A stretch of DNA of 64,000 bases from Euzebyella marina (GCF_014855515.1 NZ_JACYFK010000002.1:372001-436000), one strand, 5' to 3'; counted from the first letter of the stretch, positions 35,116 through 44,325 are shown. Notes: generated from the sequence alone by a model not told the origin. A program made the numbers and translations.

Positions 35116-35838
35116 ATGAAAAATTCATCTAGTTTATTCATTCCATTTTTGCTATTAATTCTATTATCATCATGTGATTATGAGCATGTTCGCGCTCAAG
35201 ATGAAGTTACCAGTCGTAACCTGAGCCTTTCAGGCTATAACGGACTAAAAGTGTCCAATGCTTTTGATGTTTTTGTAACCTTTACCGATTCAGAAGAAAG
35301 TATTATTATCGAGGCTAACGATAACTTACATGACCGAATTATCGTTGCCAGAGAGGGTGATGACCTTATTATCAAGTTGAAAAAGTTTACTTCTATTAAG
35401 GGTAGAGCTACGCTGAAAGCTTACATTAAAACAAAAAATATCGAGGATTTTGATTTAAGAGGAGCTTCTACCGTTATTCTTGAAAATTTATGGGAAACAG
35501 ACCGTGGGGAAATTGAATTAGCAGGATCATCCGAATTTCGTGGTGAGGTGGCTATCAATCATCTAGAAGTCGACATGTCAGGGGCTTCAAAGGCCGAAAT
35601 TTACGGTGCCTCCCAATCAATGTACGCCGATCTTTCAGGAGCCAGCGACATAAGGGACTACGACTTGGTGACGCGCAAATTGAATATTGAGCTATCAGGT
35701 GCTAGTGAAGCTTTTCTGTCGGCCACAGAAACTATTGATATCGAAGCTTCAGGAGCCAGCATTCTGAATTACAAGGGCGATGCCGAAGTTCATCATAAAG
35801 AATTACGTGGTTCTTCACAGATAAAAAATAGAAACTAA
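35116..35838 (+). CDS. DUF2807 (head GIN) lipoprotein
   Basis: A 240-residue lipoprotein. The signal peptide ends at LLILLSSC (Cys20). The mature part is a DUF2807/head-GIN beta-solenoid, with repeats built around SGAS or SGAN-like turns (MSGASKAEIYGAS, LSGASDIRDYD, LSGASEAFLSA, ASGASILNYKG). Relatives are called putative auto-transporter adhesins, but the role is unproven. Third gene of the operon with the barrel and the CxxC protein, probably from the ECF-type promoter at 34187. Its gene ends 2 bases before the convergent hisIE stop. Confidence 0.88.
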   Translation: MKNSSSLFIPFLLLILLSSCDYEHVRAQDEVTSRNLSLSGYNGLKVSNAFDVFVTFTDSEESIIIEANDNLHDRIIVAREGDDLIIKLKKFTSIKGRATLKAYIKTKNIEDFDLRGASTVILENLWETDRGEIELAGSSEFRGEVAINHLEVDMSGASKAEIYGASQSMYADLSGASDIRDYDLVTRKLNIELSGASEAFLSATETIDIEASGASILNYKGDAEVHHKELRGSSQIKNRN

Positions 35839-35840
35839 TC

Positions 35841-36440
35841 TTATTTGTGCCGGTTTTGTAACTCTGTCTCTATATCTTTTAGGCTGAAACCTTTGGCCTG
35901 TAAAAGAATCAAGTAATGGAACAACAAATCGGCACTCTCATATAAGAACAGATCATCATTCTCATCTTTTGCCTCTATAACGGTTTCAACGGCTTCTTCA
36001 CCTACTTTTTGGGCGATTTTGTTGATTCCTTTTTTGAATAATGATGCTACATATGATTTTTCAGCACTGGCTGAAGTTCTTCTTACTTCAATAATTTTTT
36101 CTAACTCGGAGAAAAAACCAAAGTTGGACGAATTATCTTCATTCCAACACGTATCGCTTCCTGTGTGGCAAGTCGGGCCTTGAGGCTTTACCGAAACCAA
36201 AAGCGTATCATTATCGCAGTCAACCTTTATATCGACAAGGTTCAGAAAATTACCGCTCTCCTCACCTTTCGTCCATAACCTTTGTTTGCTACGACTATAG
36301 AAAGTTACTTTTTTGGTTTTTATGGTTTCATTATAGGCCTCTTCGTTCATATAGCCTAACATCAAAACGTTTTTGGTTATGGCATCTTGAACTATGGCAG
36401 GCACTAATCCATCAGCATTTTTCGAAAAATCTATCTTCAT
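35841..36440 (-). CDS. hisIE: Bifunctional phosphoribosyl-AMP cyclohydrolase/phosphoribosyl-ATP diphosphatase
   Basis: Catalyses steps 2 and 3 of histidine synthesis. Residues about 1-100 are HisI: MLGYMNEEAYNETI, TFYSRSKQRLWTKGEESGN and the zinc ligands in DCDNDTLL and CHTGSDTCW. Residues about 105-199 are HisE, with KKGINKIAQKVGEEAVETVIEAK and ESADLLFHYLILL. Length (199) fits the fused form. It is the last gene of the his operon, 14 bases after a GNAT gene. Confidence 0.95.
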   Translation of the reverse strand: MKIDFSKNADGLVPAIVQDAITKNVLMLGYMNEEAYNETIKTKKVTFYSRSKQRLWTKGEESGNFLNLVDIKVDCDNDTLLVSVKPQGPTCHTGSDTCWNEDNSSNFGFFSELEKIIEVRRTSASAEKSYVASLFKKGINKIAQKVGEEAVETVIEAKDENDDLFLYESADLLFHYLILLQAKGFSLKDIETELQNRHK

Positions 36441-36454
36441 TATCTAACTTCTAA

Positions 36455-37054
36455 TTATATGTTTTGTGGTACTCCTTCCATTTTCATCAAATAAATTGGA
36501 AAGCCCAAACCTTCTTCGGTATTGAAGATTTTTAAACCAAATTTTTGATACAATTTTACATTGTTCTCGTTAGCGGCATCAACTATTATTGGCAACTTGG
36601 TTTCCCTAAAAGCTTCATAAACCTGAAGAATAAGTCTAGGCGCGGTTACGCCACCTTTGAATTCTTGTTTCACCGCGAAAATCATCGGTCTTATATAAGG
36701 TGTTTTAGGGTAATTGCGTTGTATGATCTTTTGACGTTCTAACACCTTAGTAACCCTTTCAATGCCTATACACTTGAAAGCTAATCTAAGGGTCGAAAAA
36801 AGCTTGCCGAATGTAAATTTATCACGGTTGGAGTAGGTTAAAAGTAAACAACTGGCTTTGTTGTCAGATATACAGACAACCCCAGTTCTTAAAGACTTGT
36901 CAAATAAATACTCCATTAAAACACGCATTCGTTCTTTGCGCTTTTCGTCTTGTTTGACCACAAAATTGATGGAACTGTCATCATGAATAGGTTCGAATGC
37001 ATCTACCAAGATGTCTACCACTAAATCTCTATGCGCTTTTGTTGCCTTTATCAA
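36455..37054 (-). CDS. GNAT-like acetyltransferase inside the his operon
   Basis: A 199-residue protein with a divergent GNAT fold: an N-terminal helix-rich region and a C-terminal motif DAANENNVKLYQKFGLKIFNTEE, typical of the end of GNAT domains. The canonical Q/RxxGxG/A acetyl-CoA loop is not clear, so catalytic activity is uncertain. The start is TTG at 37054, with a stop codon just upstream and no in-frame ATG until residue 43. It lies 15 bases after hisF and 14 before hisIE, so co-transcription is almost certain. Its link to histidine synthesis is unknown. Confidence 0.75.
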   Translation of the reverse strand: MIKATKAHRDLVVDILVDAFEPIHDDSSINFVVKQDEKRKERMRVLMEYLFDKSLRTGVVCISDNKASCLLLTYSNRDKFTFGKLFSTLRLAFKCIGIERVTKVLERQKIIQRNYPKTPYIRPMIFAVKQEFKGGVTAPRLILQVYEAFRETKLPIIVDAANENNVKLYQKFGLKIFNTEEGLGFPIYLMKMEGVPQNI

Positions 37055-37069
37055 TTGTTATATGCTTTT

Positions 37070-37825
37070 CTAAATCCTTACAGGAATATTGCTTTCCCGT
37101 AATTTACTTTTTAAATCCCCTATCGCGATTTCCTTAAAATGGAAAACACTGGCAGCCAATGCGGCATCTGCTTTTCCTTTCAAGAATGTATCGGCAAAAT
37201 GCTCTACTTTACCAGCTCCGCCAGAGGCGATAATGGGTATATTCAATTCCGTCGATAATTTAGCAAGTGCCTCATCGGCAAAACCATCTTTGGTACCGTC
37301 ACGATCCATTGAAGTGAAAAGAATTTCACCGGCACCTCTCTCTTCTACTTCTTTGGCCCATTCAAATAGTTTTCGGTCGGTAGGAACCTTTCCTCCGACC
37401 AAATGTACAATCCATTCTCCATCTACTTGCTTGGCATCAATGGCCACAACAATACATTGTGACCCAAACTTGGCGACCAGGTCATTAATCAATTGAGGGT
37501 TCTTAACAGCCGATGAATTAATTGAAACTTTATCGGCACCATTTTGTAGAAGAATATCAACATCTTCAACAGAAGAAATACCACCACCGACCGTAAAGGG
37601 AATGTTTATTTTTTCAGCAACGTGGTAAACCAAGTCGGCTAATGTCTTACGCTTTTGTTCGGTGGCCGATATATCTAGAAATACCAATTCATCAGCCCCT
37701 TCTTTGCTATATATTTCAGCCAATTCGACAGGGTCGCCGGCATCTCGTAAATCAACAAAATTTACACCTTTGACCGTTCTGCCATCTTTGATATCTAAAC
37801 AAGGTATTATTCTTTTCGCCAGCAT
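37070..37825 (-). CDS. hisF: Imidazole glycerol phosphate synthase, cyclase subunit
   Basis: With HisH it converts PRFAR and ammonia to imidazole glycerol phosphate and AICAR. The TIM-barrel protein of 251 residues starts [20 protein letters not shown], with the first catalytic Asp in CLDIKDG and the second in [13 protein letters not shown]. Phosphate-binding loops are VGGGIS and IIASGGAGK. It follows hisA after a 118-base gap, unusually long for this otherwise tight operon. Confidence 0.96.
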   Translation of the reverse strand: MLAKRIIPCLDIKDGRTVKGVNFVDLRDAGDPVELAEIYSKEGADELVFLDISATEQKRKTLADLVYHVAEKINIPFTVGGGISSVEDVDILLQNGADKVSINSSAVKNPQLINDLVAKFGSQCIVVAIDAKQVDGEWIVHLVGGKVPTDRKLFEWAKEVEERGAGEILFTSMDRDGTKDGFADEALAKLSTELNIPIIASGGAGKVEHFADTFLKGKADAALAASVFHFKEIAIGDLKSKLRESNIPVRI

Positions 37826-37943
37826 AATCTGATTTTGAAACTTTGTGTTTTAAGTGAGCTTAATTTCTATTTTGGTTTCAAAAGCTCCCAAATTAAAAAC
37901 AAATTTGAAATTTTGCCCGTGCACATTTCATTTTTTTGTTTCG

Positions 37944-38678
37944 TTAATTCTTAGCAAACTCTAAAATGAATTTTTCTAGCTGCTTCAACGAGATTTTGTT
38001 TTCATAGACGGCTTTACCTATAATAGTTCCTTCACATCCCATTTCTGCCAATCGAGGAAGCTCATCGTAGGTTGAAATACCGCCCGAAGCAATGAGTTTA
38101 ATGTCTTCACATTCATTCAATATTCGTTGATAAAGCTCAAATGAAGGCCCTTGCAACATGCCATCTTTCGAAATATCTGTACAAATGACATATGAAACAC
38201 CTTCATTTTGATACTCTTTTATAAAAGGAATTAATTCTTCAGTAGACTCTTCTTGCCAACCAGAAACAGCTATTTTCTCGTTCATGGCATCGGCGCCCAG
38301 AATGATTTTTTGTGCCCCGAAATGCTTCAACCAATTAGTGAACGTATCTCTATCTTTAACAGCGATACTTCCACCAGTTATCTGATTGGCTCCGCTTTCA
38401 AAAGCTATGCGCAGGTCATCGTCAGATTTAAGTCCTCCACCAAAATCAATTTTTAAACTTGTTTTAGAAGCAATCTCTTCTAAAATTTGATGGTTTACGA
38501 TATGTTTCGATTTTGCCCCGTCTAAATCAACCAAGTGAAGGTAATCGATACCATGAGCTTCATAAGCCTTCGCGACCTCTAAGGGGTTTTCATTATAAAT
38601 TTTCTTGGTGTCGTAATCGCCTTTTGATAAGCGTACGCACTTACCTTCTATAATATCTATGGCGGGGATTATTCTCAT
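37944..38678 (-). CDS. hisA: ProFAR isomerase
   Basis: Isomerises ProFAR to PRFAR, the fourth step of histidine synthesis. The 244-residue TIM barrel begins [23 protein letters not shown] and has phosphate loops DFGGGLKS and IASGGIST. Catalytic acids are in AIDIIEG and TDISKDG. The ATG at 38678 fits the family start; an upstream ATG at 38762 would add 28 residues that run through the inverted repeat in the hisH-hisA gap and was rejected. Confidence 0.95.
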   Translation of the reverse strand: MRIIPAIDIIEGKCVRLSKGDYDTKKIYNENPLEVAKAYEAHGIDYLHLVDLDGAKSKHIVNHQILEEIASKTSLKIDFGGGLKSDDDLRIAFESGANQITGGSIAVKDRDTFTNWLKHFGAQKIILGADAMNEKIAVSGWQEESTEELIPFIKEYQNEGVSYVICTDISKDGMLQGPSFELYQRILNECEDIKLIASGGISTYDELPRLAEMGCEGTIIGKAVYENKISLKQLEKFILEFAKN

Positions 38679-38736
38679 CGTTTGTTTTGTTCTTTGTATA
38701 CTTTCTTTGATTATCCTACATGGATTTCGTAGCATG

Positions 38737-38756
38737 CATTTGAACCAATTCAAATG
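38737..38756. repeat. 8-bp inverted repeat in the hisH-hisA gap
   Basis: CATTTGAA (38737-38744), CCAA, TTCAAATG (38749-38756). Perfect arms and a 4-base loop give a hairpin inside the his transcript between hisH and hisA, without a T-run, so probably not a terminator. Confidence 0.5.
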
Positions 38757-38774
38757 AAGCAATGCTCAAATAGT

Positions 38775-39359
38775 TTACTTAAGGTCTAAAAAATTCTGCA
38801 AGATTTTTGCCCCTACTTCACTACTTTTTTCTGGGTGAAATTGAACCCCATAAAAGTTATCTTTCTGAAGCGCGGCGCTATAGTCTACACCGTATTCAGA
38901 GGTGGCAATCGTCTCATTACAAATTGGGGCATAGTAACTGTGAACCAGATAGATATGTTCTTTTTCGGTTACACCTCTGAATAGTTCGCTTTTCAGACCT
39001 TGAATTTGGTTCCAACCGATTTGGGGCACTTTTACATTTTTAGAAAAGCGAACGACATCAACATCGAAAATTCCGAGTCCGGAAGTATTTCCTTCCTCCG
39101 ATCTATTGCACATCAGCTGCATGCCTAAGCAGATGCCCAATACGGGCTGAGATAAATTAGGAATTAAATCTTGAAGCCTTGTCTCTCGCAACTTCTTCAT
39201 GGCACTACTGGCTTCTCCCACCCCAGGAAAAATAACTCTATCAGCCTCTTTGATTTCGTTCGGGTCATCACTTAAAATGGCTGAATATCCCAATCTTTCA
39301 ATGGCAAACTTGATGCTTTGTATGTTGCCCGCCCCGTAATTGATAATTACAATTTTCAC
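38775..39359 (-). CDS. hisH: Imidazole glycerol phosphate synthase, glutaminase subunit
   Basis: Class I glutamine amidotransferase that supplies ammonia to HisF. The 194-residue protein has the nucleophile Cys in GICLGMQLM, and the His-Glu pair in FYGVQFHPEKS. It starts at GTG (39359), since MKIVIINYGAGNI is the conserved N-terminus and no ATG precedes it in frame. hisB lies 13 bases upstream and hisA 96 bases downstream. Confidence 0.95.
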   Translation of the reverse strand: MKIVIINYGAGNIQSIKFAIERLGYSAILSDDPNEIKEADRVIFPGVGEASSAMKKLRETRLQDLIPNLSQPVLGICLGMQLMCNRSEEGNTSGLGIFDVDVVRFSKNVKVPQIGWNQIQGLKSELFRGVTEKEHIYLVHSYYAPICNETIATSEYGVDYSAALQKDNFYGVQFHPEKSSEVGAKILQNFLDLK

Positions 39360-39372
39360 TTTATGTTATATT

Positions 39373-40509
39373 TTATAAAACACCTTTGGTGCTGGGCAAT
39401 ACCATTTTTTCAGTATCGCGTTTAACGGCCATTTTAATCGACTTGGCAAAAGCCTTGAATATGGCCTCGATTTTATGATGTTCATTAGTGCCCTCGGCCT
39501 TTATGTTTAAATTGGCCTTCGCCCCGTCGGTAAAAGATTTGAAGAAATGATGAAACATTTCTGTTGGCATATCACCTACTTTTTCACGGTTGAAGTCAGC
39601 TTCCCATACGAGCCAATTTCTTCCTCCAAAATCAATAGCAACCTGAGCCAGACAATCGTCCATAGGCAGACAGAACCCATAGCGTTCGATACCTAATTTA
39701 TTTCCTAGTGCCTGAGCAAAGACTTCACCTAAAGCAATACCAGTATCTTCAATTGTATGGTGTTCATCTACTTCTAAATCACCGTCAACCTTTATGGTTA
39801 GGTCCATTTGGCCATGTCGGGCCAATTGGTCTAGCATATGGTCAAAAAAAGCCAAACCGGTCTTAATATCACTTTTGCCTGTTCCGTCTAGATTTAAATC
39901 AATTTCGATATCGGTTTCATTGGTCTTTCTACGAATGGAGCCTGTGCGGTCTTTCAGTTTTAAGAATTCATAGATGGTCTGCCAATCGTTGCTTTCGAGA
40001 GCGATAAAATCATTCAATTCTTCCCTTTTCACGGTAATTTCACTGGTGCCTAAATGAGTCTGGTCATTTATAAATATACCTTGGGCGCCTAAATTTTTGG
40101 CTAATTCAACATCGGTCAATCGGTCGCCGATAACAAAGGAATTTACCAGGTCATAATCCTCAGTGAAATATTCGTTCAAAAGTCCGGTGCCCGGTTTACG
40201 GGTATTTGCATTTTCATGAGGAAAAGTTCTATCTATAAAGACCTTATCGAAAACAACTCCTTCGTTTTCAAAAGATTTGATAATGAATTCATGAACTGGC
40301 CAAAAGGTCTCTTCAGGAAATACTTCTGTTCCGAGGCCATCTTGATTGGTGATCATCACCAATTCATAATCTAATTCTTTGGCAATTTTACCCAAATAGG
40401 AAAAAGCCTTTGGGTAAAAAATCATTTTTTCGAAAGCATCTATTTGCTCGTCAACTGTTTCTTTAATTATTGTACCGTCGCGGTCAATAAAAAGTACTTT
40501 TTTCTTCAT
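39373..40509 (-). CDS. hisB: Bifunctional histidinol-phosphatase/imidazoleglycerol-phosphate dehydratase
   Basis: A 378-residue fusion. Residues about 1-165 form a HAD-type histidinol-phosphate phosphatase, with nucleophile motif FIDRDGTII and later [10 protein letters not shown]. Residues about 190-378 form the dehydratase, with metal-binding His motifs [13 protein letters not shown] and DEHHTIEDT, then HHFFKSF and EHHKIEA. The fused form is typical of Bacteroidota and enterobacteria. Start overlaps the hisC stop by 4 bases. Confidence 0.96.
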   Translation of the reverse strand: MKKKVLFIDRDGTIIKETVDEQIDAFEKMIFYPKAFSYLGKIAKELDYELVMITNQDGLGTEVFPEETFWPVHEFIIKSFENEGVVFDKVFIDRTFPHENANTRKPGTGLLNEYFTEDYDLVNSFVIGDRLTDVELAKNLGAQGIFINDQTHLGTSEITVKREELNDFIALESNDWQTIYEFLKLKDRTGSIRRKTNETDIEIDLNLDGTGKSDIKTGLAFFDHMLDQLARHGQMDLTIKVDGDLEVDEHHTIEDTGIALGEVFAQALGNKLGIERYGFCLPMDDCLAQVAIDFGGRNWLVWEADFNREKVGDMPTEMFHHFFKSFTDGAKANLNIKAEGTNEHHKIEAIFKAFAKSIKMAVKRDTEKMVLPSTKGVL

Positions 40510-41552
40510 TCAATCAAGCTTTTAAGGGCGGTAACCAGTTTTATGTTCTCGTCACGGGTACCGATGGTAAATCGTAGGGTGTTTTCACAAAGCGGCTGCG
40601 AACTTCTATTTCGAACAACTACCCCTAATTTTAATAGCTGTTCGTATCTTTTGGCAGCATCATCGACCTTTACCAGTACAAAATTGGCGTCTGATGGGTA
40701 AATCTTATCAACAAAACCAATTTGCGGCAAAACGCTTAGCAATAATCTCTTTTGCTCTAGTATTTCGCGAACCTCGGATTGTATTCGAGCTTGGTCAGTC
40801 ACCCTTTTAAGGGCGTGAGATTGCGTAAGCTCATTGACATTGTAAGGAGGTTTAATTTTATTTAAAACAGCTATAATTACAACGGAAGCAATACAAACCC
40901 CCAACCGAATTCCGGCCATACCGTATGCTTTTGAAAGCGTTTGAGTGATCACCAGATTAGGAAATTCATTCAATCGCGTTACCCAAGATAATTTATTGGA
41001 GAAATCGATATAAGCTTCGTCAATAACTACCAAACCTTCAAAAGAAGTCAATAGATTCTCGATTGAACTACTATCGAAGCTATTTCCTGTGGGATTATTG
41101 GGAGAACAAATAAATATCATTTTTGTTCTCTTATCAATCTGTTCCAAAATACCGGAAACATTGGGCTGAAAACCATCTAATAGAAGTACTTCCCTGTTTT
41201 CAATATGATTGATATCAGACAGTACCTTGTACATTCCGTAAGTTGGCGGAAGCGTAATAATGTTATCGACACCAGGTTCACAAAAGGCCCTGAACAAAAG
41301 ATCTAAAACCTCGTCACTACCGTTACCCAACAATATATTTTCAGGTTGCAGGGATTTTTGTTCGGCCAGAATACTCTTAAGATTTCTTTGTTGTGGATCA
41401 GGGTACCGATTGACCCCATTTTCAAACGGATTTTCGTTGGCATCGAGAAATACCATGCGCGATCCGTCGCTCACATATTCGTCACGTGCCGATGAGTAAG
41501 GCTTTAGGCCTTTCACGTTCTCCCTAGTAATATTTTCGAGATTAAAACCCAT
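40506..41552 (-). CDS. hisC: Histidinol-phosphate aminotransferase
   Basis: PLP enzyme transferring an amino group from glutamate to imidazole acetol phosphate. The 348-residue fold-type I protein has the Schiff-base Lys in [16 protein letters not shown], the substrate-binding LDANENPFE at the N-terminus, and [11 protein letters not shown]. Its stop overlaps the hisB start (4 bases) and its start is 3 bases after hisD. Nothing unusual is seen. Confidence 0.96.
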   Translation of the reverse strand: MGFNLENITRENVKGLKPYSSARDEYVSDGSRMVFLDANENPFENGVNRYPDPQQRNLKSILAEQKSLQPENILLGNGSDEVLDLLFRAFCEPGVDNIITLPPTYGMYKVLSDINHIENREVLLLDGFQPNVSGILEQIDKRTKMIFICSPNNPTGNSFDSSSIENLLTSFEGLVVIDEAYIDFSNKLSWVTRLNEFPNLVITQTLSKAYGMAGIRLGVCIASVVIIAVLNKIKPPYNVNELTQSHALKRVTDQARIQSEVREILEQKRLLLSVLPQIGFVDKIYPSDANFVLVKVDDAAKRYEQLLKLGVVVRNRSSQPLCENTLRFTIGTRDENIKLVTALKSLIE

Positions 41553-41555
41553 AAT

Positions 41556-42848
41556 TTAAGCTTTAGTTTTTAAACTTTTCAATCGCAGGGTTACCGCATT
41601 TTTATGTGCCTGAAGACCTTCGGACTCAGCCATTTCTTCAATTGCTCTTCCTATATTGAGAATTCCCTTCTCTGAAATTTTTTGAAAAGTCATACTCTTC
41701 ATAAAACTGTCTAAATTAACCCCGCTGTATTGTTTTGCATAACCGTTCGTAGGCAAGGTATGGTTGGTTCCCGATGCATAATCACCTGCACTTTCAGGGG
41801 TGTAATTGCCGACAAAAACCGATCCGGCATTATGAATATTATCTATAAAAAAATCTTCATTTTCAACACAGACAATGTAGTGTTCCGGCCCGTATTCATT
41901 GATTAAATCTGCAGCGATTTGGTCGTTTTCAACCAGTATCAAGCGACTATTTTCGATAGCCTTTTCAGCAATCTTTTTTCTAGGCAATTTTTCTAATTGC
42001 TTCTCTACCTCTTCCTCAACATTTTCGATGAGCTTTCGGGAAGTAGAAACGAGAATTACCTGGCTATCTACACCATGTTCCGCTTGGCTTAGCAAATCAG
42101 ATGCGACAAAAGCCGCATTTGCGGAATCATCGGCCAAAACCAATAGTTCACTAGGTCCGGCGGGCATATCTATGGCTACGCCATATTTAGTAGCCAATTG
42201 TTTAGCTACGGTTACATACTGGTTTCCAGGGCCAAATATTTTATAGACATTCGGTATAGTTTCGGTTCCGAAAGTCATTGCAGCAACGGCTTGAATTCCG
42301 CCGACCTTAAAAATTTGGGTTACCCCGCATAGATGCGCCGTATACAGAATAGCCGGATGAATCTTACCTTCTTGATTCGGTGGCGAGCAAAGAATAATCT
42401 CTTTACAACCAGCAATATTTGCAGGTACGGCCAACATTAATATCGTTGAAAAAAGGGGAGCCGTTCCTCCGGGAATATAGAGGCCAACTTTTTGTATAGG
42501 TCTTTTTTCCTGCCAACACAATACCCCTTCGGCCGTTTCGAGGGATACCCTTTCCGTTTTTTGTGCTTGGTGAAAGGCTTCTATATTCTTTTTGGCCAAT
42601 TGAATGGCATCTTTTAAATCTGGCGATACTAAACTACCTGCTTCCTCTATCTCAGCTTTGGAAACCAAGAAGTCGGAAAGAATAGCTTTATCAAACTTTT
42701 CGGTATATTTCTTAAGAACACTATCGCCTCCTACCCTGACTTCTGCAAAGATATTTTCTACGGTGTCCTCAATAGCCTCTAAAGTTTGTGTAGGCCTTTT
42801 GAGCACCTCTTGCCAATTTTCTTTCTCCGGATTATATATTTTATTCAT
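41556..42848 (-). CDS. hisD: Histidinol dehydrogenase
   Basis: Zinc enzyme that oxidises histidinol to histidine in two NAD-dependent steps. The 430-residue sequence shows VGLYIPGGTAPLFSTILMLAVPA, the zinc and NAD region KIFGPGNQYVTVAKQLA, SQAEHGVDSQVIL and the C-terminal GNYTPESAGDYASGTNHTLPT. Full length. It directly abuts the stop of the upstream GNAT gene with no gap. Confidence 0.96.
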   Translation of the reverse strand: MNKIYNPEKENWQEVLKRPTQTLEAIEDTVENIFAEVRVGGDSVLKKYTEKFDKAILSDFLVSKAEIEEAGSLVSPDLKDAIQLAKKNIEAFHQAQKTERVSLETAEGVLCWQEKRPIQKVGLYIPGGTAPLFSTILMLAVPANIAGCKEIILCSPPNQEGKIHPAILYTAHLCGVTQIFKVGGIQAVAAMTFGTETIPNVYKIFGPGNQYVTVAKQLATKYGVAIDMPAGPSELLVLADDSANAAFVASDLLSQAEHGVDSQVILVSTSRKLIENVEEEVEKQLEKLPRKKIAEKAIENSRLILVENDQIAADLINEYGPEHYIVCVENEDFFIDNIHNAGSVFVGNYTPESAGDYASGTNHTLPTNGYAKQYSGVNLDSFMKSMTFQKISEKGILNIGRAIEEMAESEGLQAHKNAVTLRLKSLKTKA

Positions 42849-43271
42849 TTATGTCAATTTACGCTGATAATGATACCCAATGGCTTCATAGCCCTGACTG
42901 GACCAAAATTTATTACCGCCGTCATTATGAATGTAACAATTTAATTCAGAGGCCTCACAACCCAGACTCTTGGCATAATCAAGAATCCAACTTACCATTT
43001 GTTGCCCAAGGCCTTTGCCCTGATATTCCTTTTTCAAGTAAACATTGTCTAACTCTACATGCTTGCCCACATAGTACTTAATCAAAATCCATACTCCGGA
43101 AATACCGATTAACTCATCATCAAGAAACATTCCTACACAACGGTAGTTGTTCGCCACCATTTCATTTTGCCTTTCTTTAAGCGTATTCTCAGAAATATGT
43201 GGGTTCAACTCCCTTAAGAGAGGAATCGTTTTATGCAGTTCGTTATTTGGTATGACCTTGATTACATACAT
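42849..43271 (-). CDS. GNAT acetyltransferase between hisG and hisD
   Basis: A 140-residue GNAT enzyme with acetyl-CoA loop EYQGKGLGQQMVSW (Q/RxxGxG/A form visible as QGKGLG) and a C-terminal NKFWSSQGYEAIGYHYQRKL. It uses acetyl-CoA to modify an unknown amine. Its ATG overlaps the hisG stop by 1 base and its stop abuts hisD, so its translation is coupled to the operon. Substrate is unknown; a link to histidine metabolism is inferred from position only. Confidence 0.85.
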   Translation of the reverse strand: MYVIKVIPNNELHKTIPLLRELNPHISENTLKERQNEMVANNYRCVGMFLDDELIGISGVWILIKYYVGKHVELDNVYLKKEYQGKGLGQQMVSWILDYAKSLGCEASELNCYIHNDGGNKFWSSQGYEAIGYHYQRKLT

Positions 43272-44128
43272 TACAATACCATTTTCTCTATAGGGCAGAC
43301 CAGAATACCTTCTGCACCAGCGGCCTTTAATTCATCTATCACTTCCCAAAACTTTTCTTGATTGATTACCGTATGAACGGAACTCCACCCTTCTTCGGCC
43401 AAGGGAAGTACCGTAGGGCTTCGCATACCGGGCAAAAGTGAAATAATCGAATCTAGCTTTTCGTTCGGGGCGTTCAAAAGTACATACTTCGATTGACGCG
43501 CCTGAAGAACCGATTGAATTCTGAATTGTAAGCGCCTCAATATTTCTTTTCGTTCATCGGTTATTTGAGGTGAAACGGCCAAAACCGCTTCGCTCTTCAA
43601 CATCACTTCAACCTCTTTTAAGCCGTTCTTGAACAACGTACTACCACTTGAAACAATATCGCAAATACCATCGGCCAAACCAATATTCGGGGCAATTTCT
43701 ACCGAACCATTAATAATGTGTAAATCAGCTTTTACCCCATGTTTATCTAAATACATTTGTACCGTATTCGGATAGGAAGTCGCAATGCGCTTACCTTCAA
43801 AATCAGAAACCGATTTATATTTTACCGATTTGGGTACGGCCAAACTAACCTTACATTTTGAGAAACCGAGTTTTTCGACAATGGAAATGTCGTCACCTTT
43901 TTCGATCAGTACATTTTCTCCAATAATGGCTATATCAACCACCCCATCACGCAAGTATTGTGGAATATCACCATTTCTCAAGTAAAATACTTCTAAAGGA
44001 AAATTACGTGCGGAAGCCTTTAACTGATCTTTACCATTATCTATCGAAATACCACAGTCTTTTAAAATCAATAAAGAGTCTTCATTGAGCCGACCTGATT
44101 TCTGTATGGCAATTCTAATTTTAGTCAT
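43271..44128 (-). CDS. hisG: ATP phosphoribosyltransferase, long form
   Basis: First and committed step of histidine synthesis: PRPP plus ATP to phosphoribosyl-ATP. The 285-residue protein has the catalytic domain, then a C-terminal regulatory domain from about residue 210 (LPLAEEGWSSVHTVINQEKFWEVIDELKAAGAEGILVCPIEKMVL), so it is the hexameric, histidine-inhibited HisG_L form, needing no HisZ. The PRPP loop is DIVSSGSTLFKNGL. The ATG at 44128 starts at the conserved MTKIRIAIQKSGRL; the frame extends upstream to 44170. It lies immediately downstream of the attenuator. Confidence 0.95.
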   Translation of the reverse strand: MTKIRIAIQKSGRLNEDSLLILKDCGISIDNGKDQLKASARNFPLEVFYLRNGDIPQYLRDGVVDIAIIGENVLIEKGDDISIVEKLGFSKCKVSLAVPKSVKYKSVSDFEGKRIATSYPNTVQMYLDKHGVKADLHIINGSVEIAPNIGLADGICDIVSSGSTLFKNGLKEVEVMLKSEAVLAVSPQITDERKEILRRLQFRIQSVLQARQSKYVLLNAPNEKLDSIISLLPGMRSPTVLPLAEEGWSSVHTVINQEKFWEVIDELKAAGAEGILVCPIEKMVL

Positions 44129-44161
44129 TTTCTTTTTATATTCAGTGATTAGCATGGGTTT

Positions 44162-44196
44162 CAAAAACAAAGCCCGTTTGATTTCTCAAACGGGCT
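44162..44196 (-). terminator. Attenuator terminator in the his leader
   Basis: On the minus strand AGCCCGTTTGA (44196-44186), loop GAAA, TCAAACGGGCT (44181-44171) forms a perfect 11-bp stem followed by TTGTTTTTG. Nine bases of its left arm and loop (44184-44192) can instead pair with TCTCAAGCG in the leader peptide gene (44233-44241, one G-U), giving an antiterminator. Confidence 0.85.
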
Positions 44197-44226
44197 ATAA
44201 ATATGTTGTAACACTACAATACATTT

Positions 44227-44280
44227 TTACCTCGCTTGAGAGCAAGTATAAAAATGATGATGTGTGTTTCTGTTTTTCAT
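44227..44280 (-). CDS. hisL: Histidine operon leader peptide
   Basis: A 17-codon frame encodes MKNRNTHHHFYTCSQAR, with three consecutive His codons (CAT CAT CAT, codons 7-9). Stalling of ribosomes at these when charged tRNA-His is scarce would cover the codon-12/13 CTTGC segment. That would free TCTCAAGCG (codons 14-16) to pair with the terminator's left arm and let transcription reach hisG. With ample histidine the ribosome runs to the stop and the terminator forms. Stop at 44227, attenuator stem 31 bases downstream. This explains the long leader before hisG. Confidence 0.85.
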   Translation of the reverse strand: MKNRNTHHHFYTCSQAR

Positions 44281-44315
44281 TACGTTCGTAAAATTAAAAC
44301 TTAATTTTTACCGTA

Positions 44316-44323
44316 CAAATTTA
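44316..44323 (-). promoter_or_regulatory. Candidate -7 element of the his operon
   Basis: TAAATTTG on the minus strand matches TAnnTTTG and lies 35 bases before the leader peptide ATG, just after the prohibitin stop. The nearest upstream TTTG (44341-44338) is 14 bases away, shorter than usual. Confidence 0.55.
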
Positions 44324-44325
44324 TT

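Noticed and set aside
43271-44128. Short HisG needing a HisZ partner
   Set aside because: The C-terminal regulatory domain is present, so this is the long form.
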